This document shows, in pieces, positions 8,324-18,200 of a stretch of 64,000 nt of DNA. The notes under the pieces were generated by a model, which had not been told where the DNA came from, made no database searches, and saw only the letters and a program-made list of their open reading frames with translations. This DNA is from Prevotella sp. (lineage in GTDB: Bacteria > Bacteroidota > Bacteroidia > Bacteroidales > Bacteroidaceae): positions 106,167 through 170,166 of the forward strand of contig JAEEVW010000003.1 in assembly GCA_016291085.1 (NCBI GenBank). The letters run 5' to 3'. The position numbers and the translations under genes were made by a program. The stretch's first letter is position 1. Each line of letters begins with the position of its first letter.

Positions 8324-9302
8324 TTATGATAAGCGACATGCCCGGGCGAAGGCCCTCGAACTTCTCTGTCGGACGAGCCCTGACCTCGAAGGTCTTTAGG
8401 TCGTACTGGCCATTGGCCTTGGTGGCTTTCCATACAGCATACGAGCCCTGGTCCTTCAGGTAGTAGACCTTCATCTCGACCTCCTTGTTGAAGGCAGGCA
8501 CGAAAGCCTTCACCACAGAACCGACCTGCATGCCGTTCAGCTGGTCCTCGCGGACATTGAACGAGCCCCACATGTCGTGCATCATCGAGATGGTCATGAT
8601 GGGTGAACCCGTACCAACCAACTCGCCAACCTTGGGATAGATGCTGCTGACCTCGCCTTCCATCTGGGCTATCTGAACCGTTTCGTGGATGTAGCTGTTC
8701 ACCTCCTGCACGGCACCCTTGGCGCGTCCCACCTGAGCGGCAGCAGCCAGCTTGTCCTCACGACGGGCTCCGTTCTGAGCCATCTGATACTGGCTCTCGG
8801 CAGCCTTGCACTGGGCCTCCATGGCCTTGTAGTTGGCATAGACCTCGTCGCGCTTCTGAGCGGACACCACACCCTCGTCGAACAGACGCTGGATGCGCTG
8901 GTATGACTTCTCAGCAATCTCAAGGCCGGCCTTGGCCTGCTGCCACACCTGATAGGCGCCCTGAATCTGCTCCTGGCGGGCTCCGTTCTGAGCCTTCAGT
9001 TCCAGAGCAGCAGCGGCATTCTCGGCACTGCGGGCCTGTTCCATCTTGGCACGAACCTCGGGGGCATCGAGAATGGCCAGCGTATCGCCAACCTTCACGT
9101 AGTCGCCCTCCTTGACTCTGATTTCCAAGATACGTCCGGGCACCTTACTCGACACACGGTATTCACTGACTTCCACCTGTCCCTGAATCAACTCGGGATC
9201 ACGTCCCAAAGCGAAGAAACCAATCAGAGCCACGATAATCACGACTGCTGCAAATCCGAGAATTGCATACAGAATGTTGTTATGTTGTGTTTTTGCTGAC
9301 AT
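8319..9302 (-). CDS. HlyD-family periplasmic adaptor (membrane fusion protein)
   Basis: A 327-residue protein starting at MSAKTQHNN (9302); an ATG 20 codons upstream would run into the tolC end and lacks sense as a signal. An N-terminal membrane anchor (ILYAILGFAAVVIIVALIGFF) is followed by a biotinyl-lipoyl-like half-motif (VSSKVPGRILEIRVKEGDYV), a long alpha-helical hairpin (about 75-185, Ala/Gln/Glu-rich) and the second lipoyl half (GEVSSIYPKVGELVG). It bridges the inner-membrane permeases to the TolC-like protein. The gene lies 41 bases from the tolC stop codon. Confidence 0.92.
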   Translation of the reverse strand: MSAKTQHNNILYAILGFAAVVIIVALIGFFALGRDPELIQGQVEVSEYRVSSKVPGRILEIRVKEGDYVKVGDTLAILDAPEVRAKMEQARSAENAAAALELKAQNGARQEQIQGAYQVWQQAKAGLEIAEKSYQRIQRLFDEGVVSAQKRDEVYANYKAMEAQCKAAESQYQMAQNGARREDKLAAAAQVGRAKGAVQEVNSYIHETVQIAQMEGEVSSIYPKVGELVGTGSPIMTISMMHDMWGSFNVREDQLNGMQVGSVVKAFVPAFNKEVEMKVYYLKDQGSYAVWKATKANGQYDLKTFEVRARPTEKFEGLRPGMSLIIK

Positions 9303-9342
9303 CTTAAATATACTATTTGACGATTTACAATTTACTATTATC

Positions 9343-10851
9343 TTATTCTCCCAGGACGCCAAGGGCCTTCTGCAGGTTCACCTGGCTGAGTTTGACTTCA
9401 ATTTCTGCGTCTATCTTCTGCGACTGGGCCTGTAGCCATGCCGTCTGGGCTTCCATGACGGTAGTCGACGAGATGACACCCTCGCTGAATCCGAGATTCG
9501 CCGTACGCAGGTTCTCTTCTGCCTTACGGATATTGGCTTTGCTCATCTCCAGCGTCCTGTTAGCCTCGCGGACCTGGAAATTGCTCTGGTTTACCTGTAA
9601 GGTAATTTTTTCACGAGCTTCGTCCATCTGCAGGCGGGCAATGGTTGTAGCACCCTTTGAGGCACGCACCTTGTAGGCCACGTCACCCCAGTTCCAAACG
9701 GGAATGCGCACCAGCACACCGACGTTCCACATGCCTCCGAACTTACGCTGGAAGCCATTGAACAGGTTGGGATTCGTCACCATATAGCCACCCATCAGCG
9801 CCACCTGAGGCAGGTTTCCTGCCTTGAGGATGTTTGTCAGCTGCTTGCTCATATCGACCATGTTCTGCAACTGCTTCAGTTCCGGACGGTTAGCCAAGGC
9901 CTGCTCCAACTCCATTTGCGGGGCCAGCTCGGGAGCGCTCAAATCCTCGCGCTCTTCGTCAGTCAGCACGATTTGCTCGGAAATGGGCAATCCACACAAC
10001 TGGCAAAGCAGCATCTTCGACAGCACCAAACCGTCGTCGACCTTGGTAAGCATCATCTCGGCCTCGTTGACCTTCACACTGACGCTGAGTCCCTCGCTAC
10101 GCGTGGCAACACCCTCATGAATCATCTTCTGCACGTCGCCGTCCAGTTTCTTCACCAGGTCGAGATAGCCCTGAGCAAGCTTCTGCTTGTGGCGCAACGA
10201 CACCACCTGCCAGTAGGCCTTGTCTATATTATATAAGGTAACCTGGCGTTTCTGCTCCATGGCATTGGCAGCCATATCCTCACCAATGTCAGCCATCTTG
10301 TTCATGGCAATGATGGCACCACCCATAAATACGGGCTGTGTCACCATGACGGCTCCGGCAAACATATTGCGCGTATCGGTATGGAACGCATCGACAATGC
10401 CCTGCCCTACTCCGTTGATGGAAGTGCCAAGGCCACCTAACGCAGTTCCCAGATTACCTCCGATGGCCTGCAAGTCGATACCCATGGCACCTAACAACTG
10501 CTGTACACTCGCAGGAATCTGCTGCATAGCCTGGCCTATCTTACCTTGAATCCCCGTCGACAACGAGGTCCCCAGGTTCGACAGTGTCTCTTTCTGCTCG
10601 TCGTTGAGCAGCGAGATCTCCCTGCTGGTCCATTCGTAGCCTCCCAGCGCGCTGACGTGCGGCAGGTACTTCGTACGCGCCGACTTGCGCAAATTGGCGG
10701 CTACTTCCTGTTTGACTCGCGACATGCCCAGCTCCTTATTGTTGCGGAGCGCCATAGCCCTGCAACTGTCCAGCGAGAGCAACTGTTGTGCTGCTGACCC
10801 CTGCGCCAGCCCTGTCGTGAACAGGAAGAATGCAATGATTCTATTCTTCAT
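9343..10851 (-). CDS. TolC-family outer-membrane efflux protein
   Basis: A 502-residue protein with a signal peptide (MKNRIIAFFLFTTGLAQGSAAQ) and two repeats of the outer-membrane efflux protein fold: N-terminal SLDSCRAMALRNNKELGMSR and a related C-terminal repeat with long coiled helices. A glycine/leucine-rich insertion (about residues 90-150, GNLGTALGGLGTSINGVGQG) sits in the first repeat before the beta strands; it is longer than in classical TolC. It provides the outer-membrane duct of the exporter. It starts three bases after the coiled-coil gene ends. Confidence 0.92.
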   Translation of the reverse strand: MKNRIIAFFLFTTGLAQGSAAQQLLSLDSCRAMALRNNKELGMSRVKQEVAANLRKSARTKYLPHVSALGGYEWTSREISLLNDEQKETLSNLGTSLSTGIQGKIGQAMQQIPASVQQLLGAMGIDLQAIGGNLGTALGGLGTSINGVGQGIVDAFHTDTRNMFAGAVMVTQPVFMGGAIIAMNKMADIGEDMAANAMEQKRQVTLYNIDKAYWQVVSLRHKQKLAQGYLDLVKKLDGDVQKMIHEGVATRSEGLSVSVKVNEAEMMLTKVDDGLVLSKMLLCQLCGLPISEQIVLTDEEREDLSAPELAPQMELEQALANRPELKQLQNMVDMSKQLTNILKAGNLPQVALMGGYMVTNPNLFNGFQRKFGGMWNVGVLVRIPVWNWGDVAYKVRASKGATTIARLQMDEAREKITLQVNQSNFQVREANRTLEMSKANIRKAEENLRTANLGFSEGVISSTTVMEAQTAWLQAQSQKIDAEIEVKLSQVNLQKALGVLGE

Positions 10852-10854
10852 GCT

Positions 10855-11721
10855 TTATTTATTATACGTAAAGTTTCTTGATCCGATAGCCTGACCGTCG
10901 CAGAAGATGCTGACATTATACTGTCCGCCTCCTAAGTATTCGTTCACCGTCCAATAAAGGGTCAGTGCGGTCTCCTCACCCGTGTATTCCACGTCTTTCT
11001 TCATCGACCAGGCCAGCTGTTTGCCACTATATTCGAAAGTACCGCCGCCATTGAGCACCTCGCCTTCAGGAGTCGTCACACGGACATACACCGAACGGGT
11101 GCCATTGCTGGCAGTGACATTCTTGGTGATAGCAAACGATACGGCCAGCGTCTTGGCATTCTTCATGTATTTCTCAGCCTTGCCCTTCTTGCTCAGCGGG
11201 GTCAGCGAGATGTTGGTAGCATCCAGCTGGGCTGCAATAGCCACCTTCTCAGACAGGGAAGCCTTCTCGGAGGACAGCGCCTGGTTCTGCTGGTTGCTCT
11301 GGGCCAATTCGGTACGCACACGGTCGTTTTCCGTCATCAAGTCCTGATTCAGACGGTTCAGCGAGTCAATCTGCAACACATAGGAGCGCAGGACGGCACG
11401 CACAGTGGCCAATTCCTTCTTCAAACGGGTAATCTCGGCAGCATCGCTGGCATGCGTACGCTTCAATTCCTCCAGCAGTTTCTGCGTGCGCTCCTGCTCC
11501 TGAGTCAACTCAGCGATGATGGAGTCGTTCTTGATGTAGGTTTTCATCTCGTTGTACTGCAGGGCGAAGTTCTGATATTCCTTCTCCATTTCCTGCTTGT
11601 CCAACTCGGCCAACTCCTGCATATCCTGATTGGTCTGCTTCTCCTGCATCAGGCTATAAACCAACCAACCCATGCCTAACAACAGCAATACGATGATGCC
11701 TATCAATACCTTTTTATCCAT
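10855..11721 (-). CDS. Membrane-anchored coiled-coil protein of unknown function
   Basis: A 288-residue protein that I do not recognise as a named family. A short N-terminal membrane helix (VLIGIIVLLLLGMGWLVYSL) is followed by a long predicted coiled coil (about residues 26-165, rich in Glu/Gln/Lys/Leu heptads) and a C-terminal beta-rich domain (about 175-288, VSFAITKNVTASNGTRSVYVRVTTP) that looks immunoglobulin-like. Only three bases separate it from tolC and it is first in the exporter operon, behind a good promoter. A scaffold or regulator of the exporter is possible, but this is inference from position. Confidence 0.8.
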   Translation of the reverse strand: MDKKVLIGIIVLLLLGMGWLVYSLMQEKQTNQDMQELAELDKQEMEKEYQNFALQYNEMKTYIKNDSIIAELTQEQERTQKLLEELKRTHASDAAEITRLKKELATVRAVLRSYVLQIDSLNRLNQDLMTENDRVRTELAQSNQQNQALSSEKASLSEKVAIAAQLDATNISLTPLSKKGKAEKYMKNAKTLAVSFAITKNVTASNGTRSVYVRVTTPEGEVLNGGGTFEYSGKQLAWSMKKDVEYTGEETALTLYWTVNEYLGGGQYNVSIFCDGQAIGSRNFTYNK

Positions 11722-11740
11722 ATTTTTTCAATTTTGGCTG

Positions 11741-11771
11741 CAAATTTAATCTTTTTCTACGAAAAAAACAA
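11741..11771 (-). promoter_or_regulatory. Promoter of the exporter operon
   Basis: On the minus strand TTG (11771-11769), a 20-base spacer and TAAATTTG (11748-11741) precede the coiled-coil gene start by about 20 bases. It is back to back with the cytochrome bd promoter. Confidence 0.7.
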
Positions 11772-11778
11772 AGAAATG

Positions 11779-11809
11779 TTGCGAGTTTTCAATTTATTCA
11801 CTATATTTG
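11779..11809 (+). promoter_or_regulatory. Promoter of the DUF4492-cydAB operon
   Basis: TTG at 11779-11781, a 20-base spacer and TATATTTG at 11802-11809, 34 bases before the DUF4492 start codon. Confidence 0.75.
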
Positions 11810-11842
11810 CATCATTATTAACGCTCACAAAGCCTAAAACGG

Positions 11843-12064
11843 ATGAAAAAAGGCAGTTTTCTGTACAAGGTCTATGACCTTTACTACGACGGATTCCGTT
11901 CCATGAAGCTGGGGCGCACGCTGTGGACCATCATCCTCATCAAGCTGTTCATCATCTTCATCGTGCTGAAGCTGCTCTTCTTTCCCAACTTCCTCAAGGA
12001 ACACACCCAAGAGGGCGAAGAGCCAGACTTCGTTGCCACGGAGATGATTGACCGAGCCAAATAG
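11843..12064 (+). CDS. Small DUF4492 membrane protein of the cytochrome bd operon
   Basis: A 73-residue protein: a polar N-terminus (KGSFLYKVYDLYYDGFRSMKLG), one membrane helix (WTIILIKLFIIFIVLKLLFF) and an acidic tail. It matches the DUF4492 family as I know it, which in Bacteroidetes sits directly in front of cydA. The position, 22 bases before cydA behind the only promoter, supports a role as a small subunit or assembly factor of cytochrome bd, in the way that CydX serves in Proteobacteria; that role is inferred. It is not recognisably similar to CydX in sequence. Confidence 0.85.
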   Translation: MKKGSFLYKVYDLYYDGFRSMKLGRTLWTIILIKLFIIFIVLKLLFFPNFLKEHTQEGEEPDFVATEMIDRAK

Positions 12065-12086
12065 ACTATACTTAAAACCAAATATT

Positions 12087-13757
12087 ATGACAAACGATTT
12101 ATTTCTAAGCATCGACACCAGCTCCATCGATTGGGCAAGGGCACAGTTCGCACTGACAGCCATCTACCACTGGCTGTTCGTCCCGCTGACCCTCGGTCTG
12201 GCTGTCATCATGGGCATCTGCGAGACCCGTTGGTATCGCACCCTCAAGCGCTCCAACGGAGCAGTTGTCGACACGTTCTGGCGCGATACGGCACAGTTCT
12301 GGCAACGGCTCTTCGGCATCAATTTCGCCATGGGCGTAGCCACAGGCATCATCCTCGAATTTGAGTTTGGCACCAACTGGTCGAACTATTCGTGGTTCGT
12401 TGGCGACATCTTCGGAGCGCCACTGGCCATTGAGGGCGTCGTGGCCTTCTTCATGGAGTCGACTTTTGTGGCGGTGATGTTCTTCGGTTGGAAGAAGGTG
12501 TCACCGGGCTTCCACCTGGCATCCACATGGCTGACGGGTCTGGGAGCCACCATTTCCGCTTGGTGGATTCTGGTGGCCAACGCATGGATGCAGTATCCCG
12601 TGGGCTGCGAGTTCAACCCCGACACGATGCGCAACGAGATGGTGTCGTTCCTCGACGTCGCCCTCTCACCCTTTGCCATCGACAAGTTCTGTCACACCGT
12701 CATCTCCGCATGGATTGTCGGTGCCATTTTCGTCGTTGCAGTATCTGCGTGGTATCTGATGAAAAAACGCGACACAAAACTCGCTGTCGAGAGCATGAAG
12801 ATTGCAGTCATCGTAGGTCTTATCGCTTCGTTGGGCGCCGCTATGACGGGACATAAATCAGGCCAGAGCGTGGCTCAGGTGCAGCCCATGAAGCTGGCCG
12901 CTATGGAGGCACTCTACAATGGCGGAACAGACGTAGGTCTGACAGCCATCGCCTGGGTAAACCCCTTCTGCCAACCCGACTACAAATCGGAAGAGTCGGC
13001 CCCGTTGAAGATTGAAATGCCCTACGCACTATCAATGATGGCCACCAACGACATTCACGGCTATGTGCCTGGCATCAACGACATTCTGAACGGCTACACC
13101 CGTCCCGACGGAACCCGTGAGCCATCAGTCGACGAAAAGATTCAACGCGGAAAGTTAGCCATCAATGCCCTCGCCAACTATCGCAAGGCCAAGAAGGAAG
13201 GCGCCGACGAGGCAACACTCAGCGGTCAACTCTCGATTATCAAGGAAAATATGCCTTACTTCGGCTACGGCTATGTGAAGGACAAGGACGACGTCGTGCC
13301 GCCCATCCCCGTCAATTTCTGGGCATTCCGCATCATGGTGGGACTGGGGTGTATCTTCATCCTGTTCTTTGCCATCCTTGCAATACTGGCATTCAAAATA
13401 CCGTTCCTGTCGATATTCACCCGTCGTCTGCTGGCTACCTTCGCCATTATTCCTGAGACTGCAGCTGACGAATACCAAGTGACGAACCTGCCTGCATGGC
13501 ACTACTGGGTAGCCATTGCCCTCGTCCCACTGGCTTATATCGCCTCTGAGAGCGGATGGCTGGTCGCTGAGTTCGGACGCCAGCCCTGGACCATTCAGGA
13601 CATGCTGCCCACATGGGTGGCTGTCAGTGACATCGGAGGGTTCAGCGTAGCATTGACCTTCTTCCTGTTCCTGTTCCTCTTCACACTCATGCTCGCTGTG
13701 GAAATCAGCATTCTCCTTAAGCAAATCAAAAAGGGACCGGAGTATACGAATAAATAA
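12087..13757 (+). CDS. cydA: Cytochrome bd ubiquinol/menaquinol oxidase subunit I
   Basis: A 556-residue polytopic inner-membrane protein. The conserved heme b595 ligand histidine is in the first helix (FALTAIYHWLFVPLTLGLA), followed by RLFGINFAMGVATGIILEFEFG, the heme b558 region and the signature EFGRQPWTI near the C-terminus. The ATG at 12087 is chosen because MTNDLFLS is the expected length; an upstream ATG overlaps the DUF4492 gene. With CydB it reduces oxygen with high affinity using menaquinol, allowing a gut anaerobe to scavenge traces of oxygen. A hydrophilic stretch (about residues 265-390) forms the quinol loop. Confidence 0.97.
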   Translation: MTNDLFLSIDTSSIDWARAQFALTAIYHWLFVPLTLGLAVIMGICETRWYRTLKRSNGAVVDTFWRDTAQFWQRLFGINFAMGVATGIILEFEFGTNWSNYSWFVGDIFGAPLAIEGVVAFFMESTFVAVMFFGWKKVSPGFHLASTWLTGLGATISAWWILVANAWMQYPVGCEFNPDTMRNEMVSFLDVALSPFAIDKFCHTVISAWIVGAIFVVAVSAWYLMKKRDTKLAVESMKIAVIVGLIASLGAAMTGHKSGQSVAQVQPMKLAAMEALYNGGTDVGLTAIAWVNPFCQPDYKSEESAPLKIEMPYALSMMATNDIHGYVPGINDILNGYTRPDGTREPSVDEKIQRGKLAINALANYRKAKKEGADEATLSGQLSIIKENMPYFGYGYVKDKDDVVPPIPVNFWAFRIMVGLGCIFILFFAILAILAFKIPFLSIFTRRLLATFAIIPETAADEYQVTNLPAWHYWVAIALVPLAYIASESGWLVAEFGRQPWTIQDMLPTWVAVSDIGGFSVALTFFLFLFLFTLMLAVEISILLKQIKKGPEYTNK

Positions 13758-13790
13758 TTGACAATTGAAAATTGAGAATTGAGAATTATG
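13756..13790 (+). repeat. Heptamer array AATTGAG/AATTGAC ending in the cydB start codon
   Basis: Units AATTGAC, AATTGAA, AATTGAG, AATTGAG and AATTATG; the last contains the cydB ATG. The final units and the next six bases are identical to those at the aldo/keto reductase start (61-87). Confidence 0.88.
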
Positions 13791-14936
13791 ATTACCTATA
13801 GTTTTTTACAGCATTACTGGTGCTTCCTGGTATCACTGTTGGGTGCATTATTAGTTTTTCTGCTATTTGTGCAAGGTGCCAACTCCATGGTGCGCTCGCT
13901 GGGGTATACCGATGAGGGCCGCCGAATGATCATCAATTCCACGGGTCGCAAGTGGGAGTTCACCTTTACCACACTGGTCACCTTTGGCGGAGCATTCTTT
14001 GCATCCTTCCCCCTGTTCTATAGCACGTCGTTTGGTGGAGCATACTGGTTGTGGATGATTATCCTCTTCACCTTTGTGGTACAGGCCGTCAGCTATGAAT
14101 TCCAAAACAAGATTGGAAACTTCCTTGGTCCGAAGACGTTCCAAATGTGTTTGGTGATCAATGGTCTCCTGGGTCCCCTGCTCATAGGCGGAGCCGTGGC
14201 CACCTTCTTCGAGGGCAGCAACTTCATCATCATGAAGGAGAATCTGGTAGACACGGGAGCCATCACGCCCATCATCTCGCGCTGGGCCAACGCGTCGCAT
14301 GGTCTCGACGCACTGCTCAACCCCTGGGTTCTGGTATTTGGACTGGCCGTTATGTTCCTGGCTCGCATCCTGGGCATACTCTATATTATTAATAATGTGA
14401 ACGACGAGGATATCCGCTCGCGGGCCAGCGTGCGACTCATCGGTGCTACCGTGCCATTCCTCGTATTCTTCGTGGGCTATCTCATCCACCTGCTGCTGAA
14501 GGACGGCTATGCCTACGACGATGCGGGTGTCATCAGCGTCGTTCCATATAAATATCTTAACAATTTCATCGACATGTGGTATCTCACCATCGTGCTGCTG
14601 ATTGGTGTCGTACTGGTGCTATATGCCATTGGCAAGACCATCGTGTCGAAGACATACATCAAAGGCATCTGGCCCGCAGGCATCGGTGTCGTATTGGTCG
14701 TACTGCCCCTGTTACTCATGTCAGCATGGAACCACACGGCCTACTACCCCTCAACGGCCGATCTGCAGTCGTCGCTCACCATTGCCAATTCGTGTTCCAG
14801 CGAATTCACGCTGCGCACCATGGCCATCGTCAGCTTGCTCATCCCCTTCGTCCTGGCCTACATCGTCTACGCATGGTGGTCCATCGACAAGAAGAAAATA
14901 GAGAAGCAGGATATTGCCGACGACCACGCCTACTAA
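13788..14936 (+). CDS. cydB: Cytochrome bd oxidase subunit II
   Basis: A 382-residue protein with about eight or nine membrane helices, starting MITYSFLQHYWCFLVSLLGA. Features of the family include FVQGANSM in the first helix and WEFTFTTLVTFGGAFFASFPLFY. It pairs with CydA as the structural subunit. The start codon is the end of a heptamer array, 31 bases after cydA. A strong terminator hairpin follows 45 bases after the stop, so the operon is DUF4492-cydA-cydB. Confidence 0.96.
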   Translation: MITYSFLQHYWCFLVSLLGALLVFLLFVQGANSMVRSLGYTDEGRRMIINSTGRKWEFTFTTLVTFGGAFFASFPLFYSTSFGGAYWLWMIILFTFVVQAVSYEFQNKIGNFLGPKTFQMCLVINGLLGPLLIGGAVATFFEGSNFIIMKENLVDTGAITPIISRWANASHGLDALLNPWVLVFGLAVMFLARILGILYIINNVNDEDIRSRASVRLIGATVPFLVFFVGYLIHLLLKDGYAYDDAGVISVVPYKYLNNFIDMWYLTIVLLIGVVLVLYAIGKTIVSKTYIKGIWPAGIGVVLVVLPLLLMSAWNHTAYYPSTADLQSSLTIANSCSSEFTLRTMAIVSLLIPFVLAYIVYAWWSIDKKKIEKQDIADDHAY

Positions 14937-14980
14937 TGGGCAATGCAGCAAAACGAACTGCCATTTTATCTTAACAAACT

Positions 14981-15008
14981 AAAGCGGAGCATCCGGATGC
15001 TTCGCTTT
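14981..15008 (+). terminator. Terminator of the cytochrome bd operon
   Basis: A 14-base left arm (14981-14994, AAAGCGGAGCATCC) and its right partner (14995-15008) pair with one G-T; in practice the inner bases open to form a loop. A weak T-rich stretch follows. The sequence GGAGCATCC is also used in the topB terminator at 25465. Confidence 0.8.
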
Positions 15009-15223
15009 CTATTTTACCCACAATTAATTTGCGTAGTATAACATAAAACGTTACATTATCAAAAAAATAAAGTTTATGTTACACCAAAAAAAGTGCAGTA
15101 CTACAAAATGAGTTAAATTTGCAGCCAAAATAATAATAACAACTAACGCGATATAACTAACGTGTACAAAAGCAACTATACATTTTTAATAAATAACTAT
15201 TTACTAATTAACTAATTTTATTT
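15009..15223 (+). promoter_or_regulatory. SusC upstream region with -7 element TAAATTTG
   Basis: This AT-rich stretch of 215 bases has TAAATTTG at 15114-15121 without a TTG at the proper distance, which would suit an activator-dependent promoter. The leader of about 95 bases is A/T-rich and unstructured by eye, favouring high translation. No gene is seen here. Confidence 0.5.
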
Positions 15224-18200
15224 ATGTGGAACTTTAAAAAGTTACAAAAAAACTTAGGTTTGTTGTTCCTGTTTTGCATGCTCCCACTGTCTATGGCCAG
15301 TGCTCAGAGCATCGTCAAGGGAACTGTGAACGACGAGGCTGGTGACCCGATTATCGGTGCCACAGTCAAAGTGCAAGGCACCAACACCGGTGCAATTACC
15401 GACATGGACGGTAATTTCAGTCTTCAGGCTGCAAGCAATGCAACCCTTCTTGTTTCTTATGTAGGCTATATGCCCCAGACGGTGCCCGTAGCTGGCAAGA
15501 GCAATCTTACGATTGTTCTGAAAGAAGATGTAACCACTCTGAACGACGTCGTCGTCATTGGTTATGGTACGATGAAGAAGAGCGACATCTCTGGTTCTGT
15601 TGCTTCTGTGAACACAGCAGACATGTTGAAGCGTACTCCGACTAACATTGCTCAAGGACTGCAGGGTGCAGCTCCTGGTGTGATGGTAACCATGCAAGAT
15701 GGTGCTCCTGACGCCAATGCTGCTGTGCGCATCCGTGGTGTCGCCACCATTAACGGTAATGCCGCTCCTCTGTATGTAGTGGACGGTGTGCAGGTAGGAA
15801 CAAACGCCAACTTCCTGAACCCCACCGACATCGAGAGCATTGAGATCTTGAAAGACGCCTCTGCTACAGCCATTTACGGTGCTGCTGGTGCAAACGGTGT
15901 TGTCATGATTACCACCAAGCATGGTACCAAGGGCAAGACCAATATTAATATTACCGCAAACTGGGGTCTCCAGACCGCTCCTGGTAATCTCGACGTAGTA
16001 AGCCTCGATGGCTATGCCAAGACGATTCGTCAGGCACGTGCTAACGACGGTTCTGACATCTGGAACCAGGTTTGGAGTGAGCAGTATGACGGAAAGCGTA
16101 AGTACATCGACTGGCTCGACATCATGACTCGTACCAGCCTTAAGCAGGATTACAACCTCTCTGCTTCAGGTGGTAACGAAAAGACACAGTATAGTGGTTC
16201 TGTTGGTTTCCTCCGCAACGATGGTGTAGTTGTCAACACACAGTTCCAGCGCATCACCGCTCGTGCCAACATGAAGACTCAGGTGAACGATTTCATTGAG
16301 TTTGGTGCTGACGTTAGCTTCGTACACACTGACTCTCATGGTTCTAACAACTCGGTAGGTAACTTCGGTAACCTGTCTTCTTATCGTGACTATGCTTTCG
16401 CATGTCCTACGATGGACTTCGTAACCCGTGGTGATGCCACTTACGATGGTGTTCCTGCTGGTACTTATGTTTCTCCGAACGTGGTGAACCCCGACGGAAC
16501 CTTTGGCGAAGTATTGAATGGTAAAGATACCAATGATGGTTTCTGGGGAACTACCCTCGGTAACATGTATGCTAAACAGATGGAGAAGGCTGGACGTAAC
16601 CGTTCTAACCGTGCTCTGGCAAGTGCTTACCTCGCCATCACCCCGATTAAGGGCCTGACCTGGAAGACTCAGGTTGCTTACGACTATACTGGTTCTTCAA
16701 GCAATGACGTATCGGGTGCTATCACTCGTTACAATATTGTTGGTGGCAAGTACATCAACGTTACTCAGGGTACATCCGCATATGTAAATCCTGGTAACAA
16801 TAATGCTATGAGCTTCAGCGTTTCTAACAGCGATGGTCAGACTCTGGACATTCAGAACACCCTGACCTATAACTGGAGCAATGACATGCATGATTTGACC
16901 GTCATGCTCGGTAATGAGGTTTCACGCTGGTATGGCCAGTATGCTTCTGCAGGTGCACGTGACTTCTGGAGCACCCAGAACCGTAATGTCAGCCTGACCA
17001 AGGATCCTTCTACTCTCAGCGCAGGTGGTGCTCTCAACCTTGAGACACGTGGCATCTCTTACTTCGGCCGTTTGGCATACAGCTTCATGGGCCGTTACAA
17101 CCTGACTGCAACAATCCGTCGTGATGGTAGCTCGAACTTCGGTTCTGGTAACCGTTGGGGTACCTTCCCCTCTGCAGCAGCTTCTTGGCGCATCAGCGAG
17201 GAGTCATTCATGAAGGACGTTAATTGGATTAGCAATCTGAAGCTCCGTCTCGGTTGGGGTCAGACTGGTAACTCTGGTGGTGCTACCGACTTCGCTGTAG
17301 CTGGTCTGTCAACTACCAATGTTAAGTATTCATACTATCAAGAAGGACAGGGCATGGGTGCCAACAATCCTCTGGTATTCTCTACAGGTTTCTATTCTCC
17401 GCTGGTTGACACGAACCTGAAGTGGGAGACCAACGAGCAGTTGAACTTCGGTCTTGACTTCGGTCTGCTGAATGGTGACTTGAACATTACTTTGGACTAC
17501 TTCATCCGTACATCTAAGGATCTGCTGCTCAACCGCCAGATTCGTCCTTCTCAGGGTAACACCGCTATCTACACCAACTATGGTGAGATTGAAAACAAGG
17601 GTCTTGAGTTCGGTATTTCTTACAACAAGCGCCTGAACCAGGATTGGACCATCAACGCTCAGCTGACTGGTTCTACTCTGAAGAATAAGGTAAAGAAGAT
17701 GGGTGAGCCTCTGTACAACACCAACTCCGACTCATCTGGTCAGGGAACTGGTGACGGTTCTAACACAGGTGCCGTAGGTGCTGCTTCTGGTTACTATTGG
17801 GGCAACCACTCAATCTGTATGGAAGGTGAGGCTGTAGGTTCGTTCTACGGTTATCGCTGCATCGGTATCTACCGTACACAGGAAGACTTGGCTAAGTATC
17901 CTCACGAGGGTGGTGATGCTGCTGCTAAGCTTGGTGACTACATCTTCGAGGATGTCAACAAGGATGGTGCACTCGATGAGAAAGATATGGTTATCCTGGG
18001 CAACGGATTCCCCTCATTTAACTTTGGTTTGAATCTGGGTGCCACCTGGAAGAACTTCGACATCTCTCTGTATATGTATGGTGAGCTGGGCAAGGATATC
18101 TTCTCTTATTCTGCCATGCGTCTGAGCAACATGTTCTCTTCTGATGACGGTACTGCTCCTCGTATCCTGCAGGAGGTTGCCAACAATGCTTGGTCTGCTG

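Noticed and set aside
15009..15223. Riboswitch upstream of SusC
   Set aside because: The region is AT-rich and shows no stem set by eye; no known riboswitch core was recognised.
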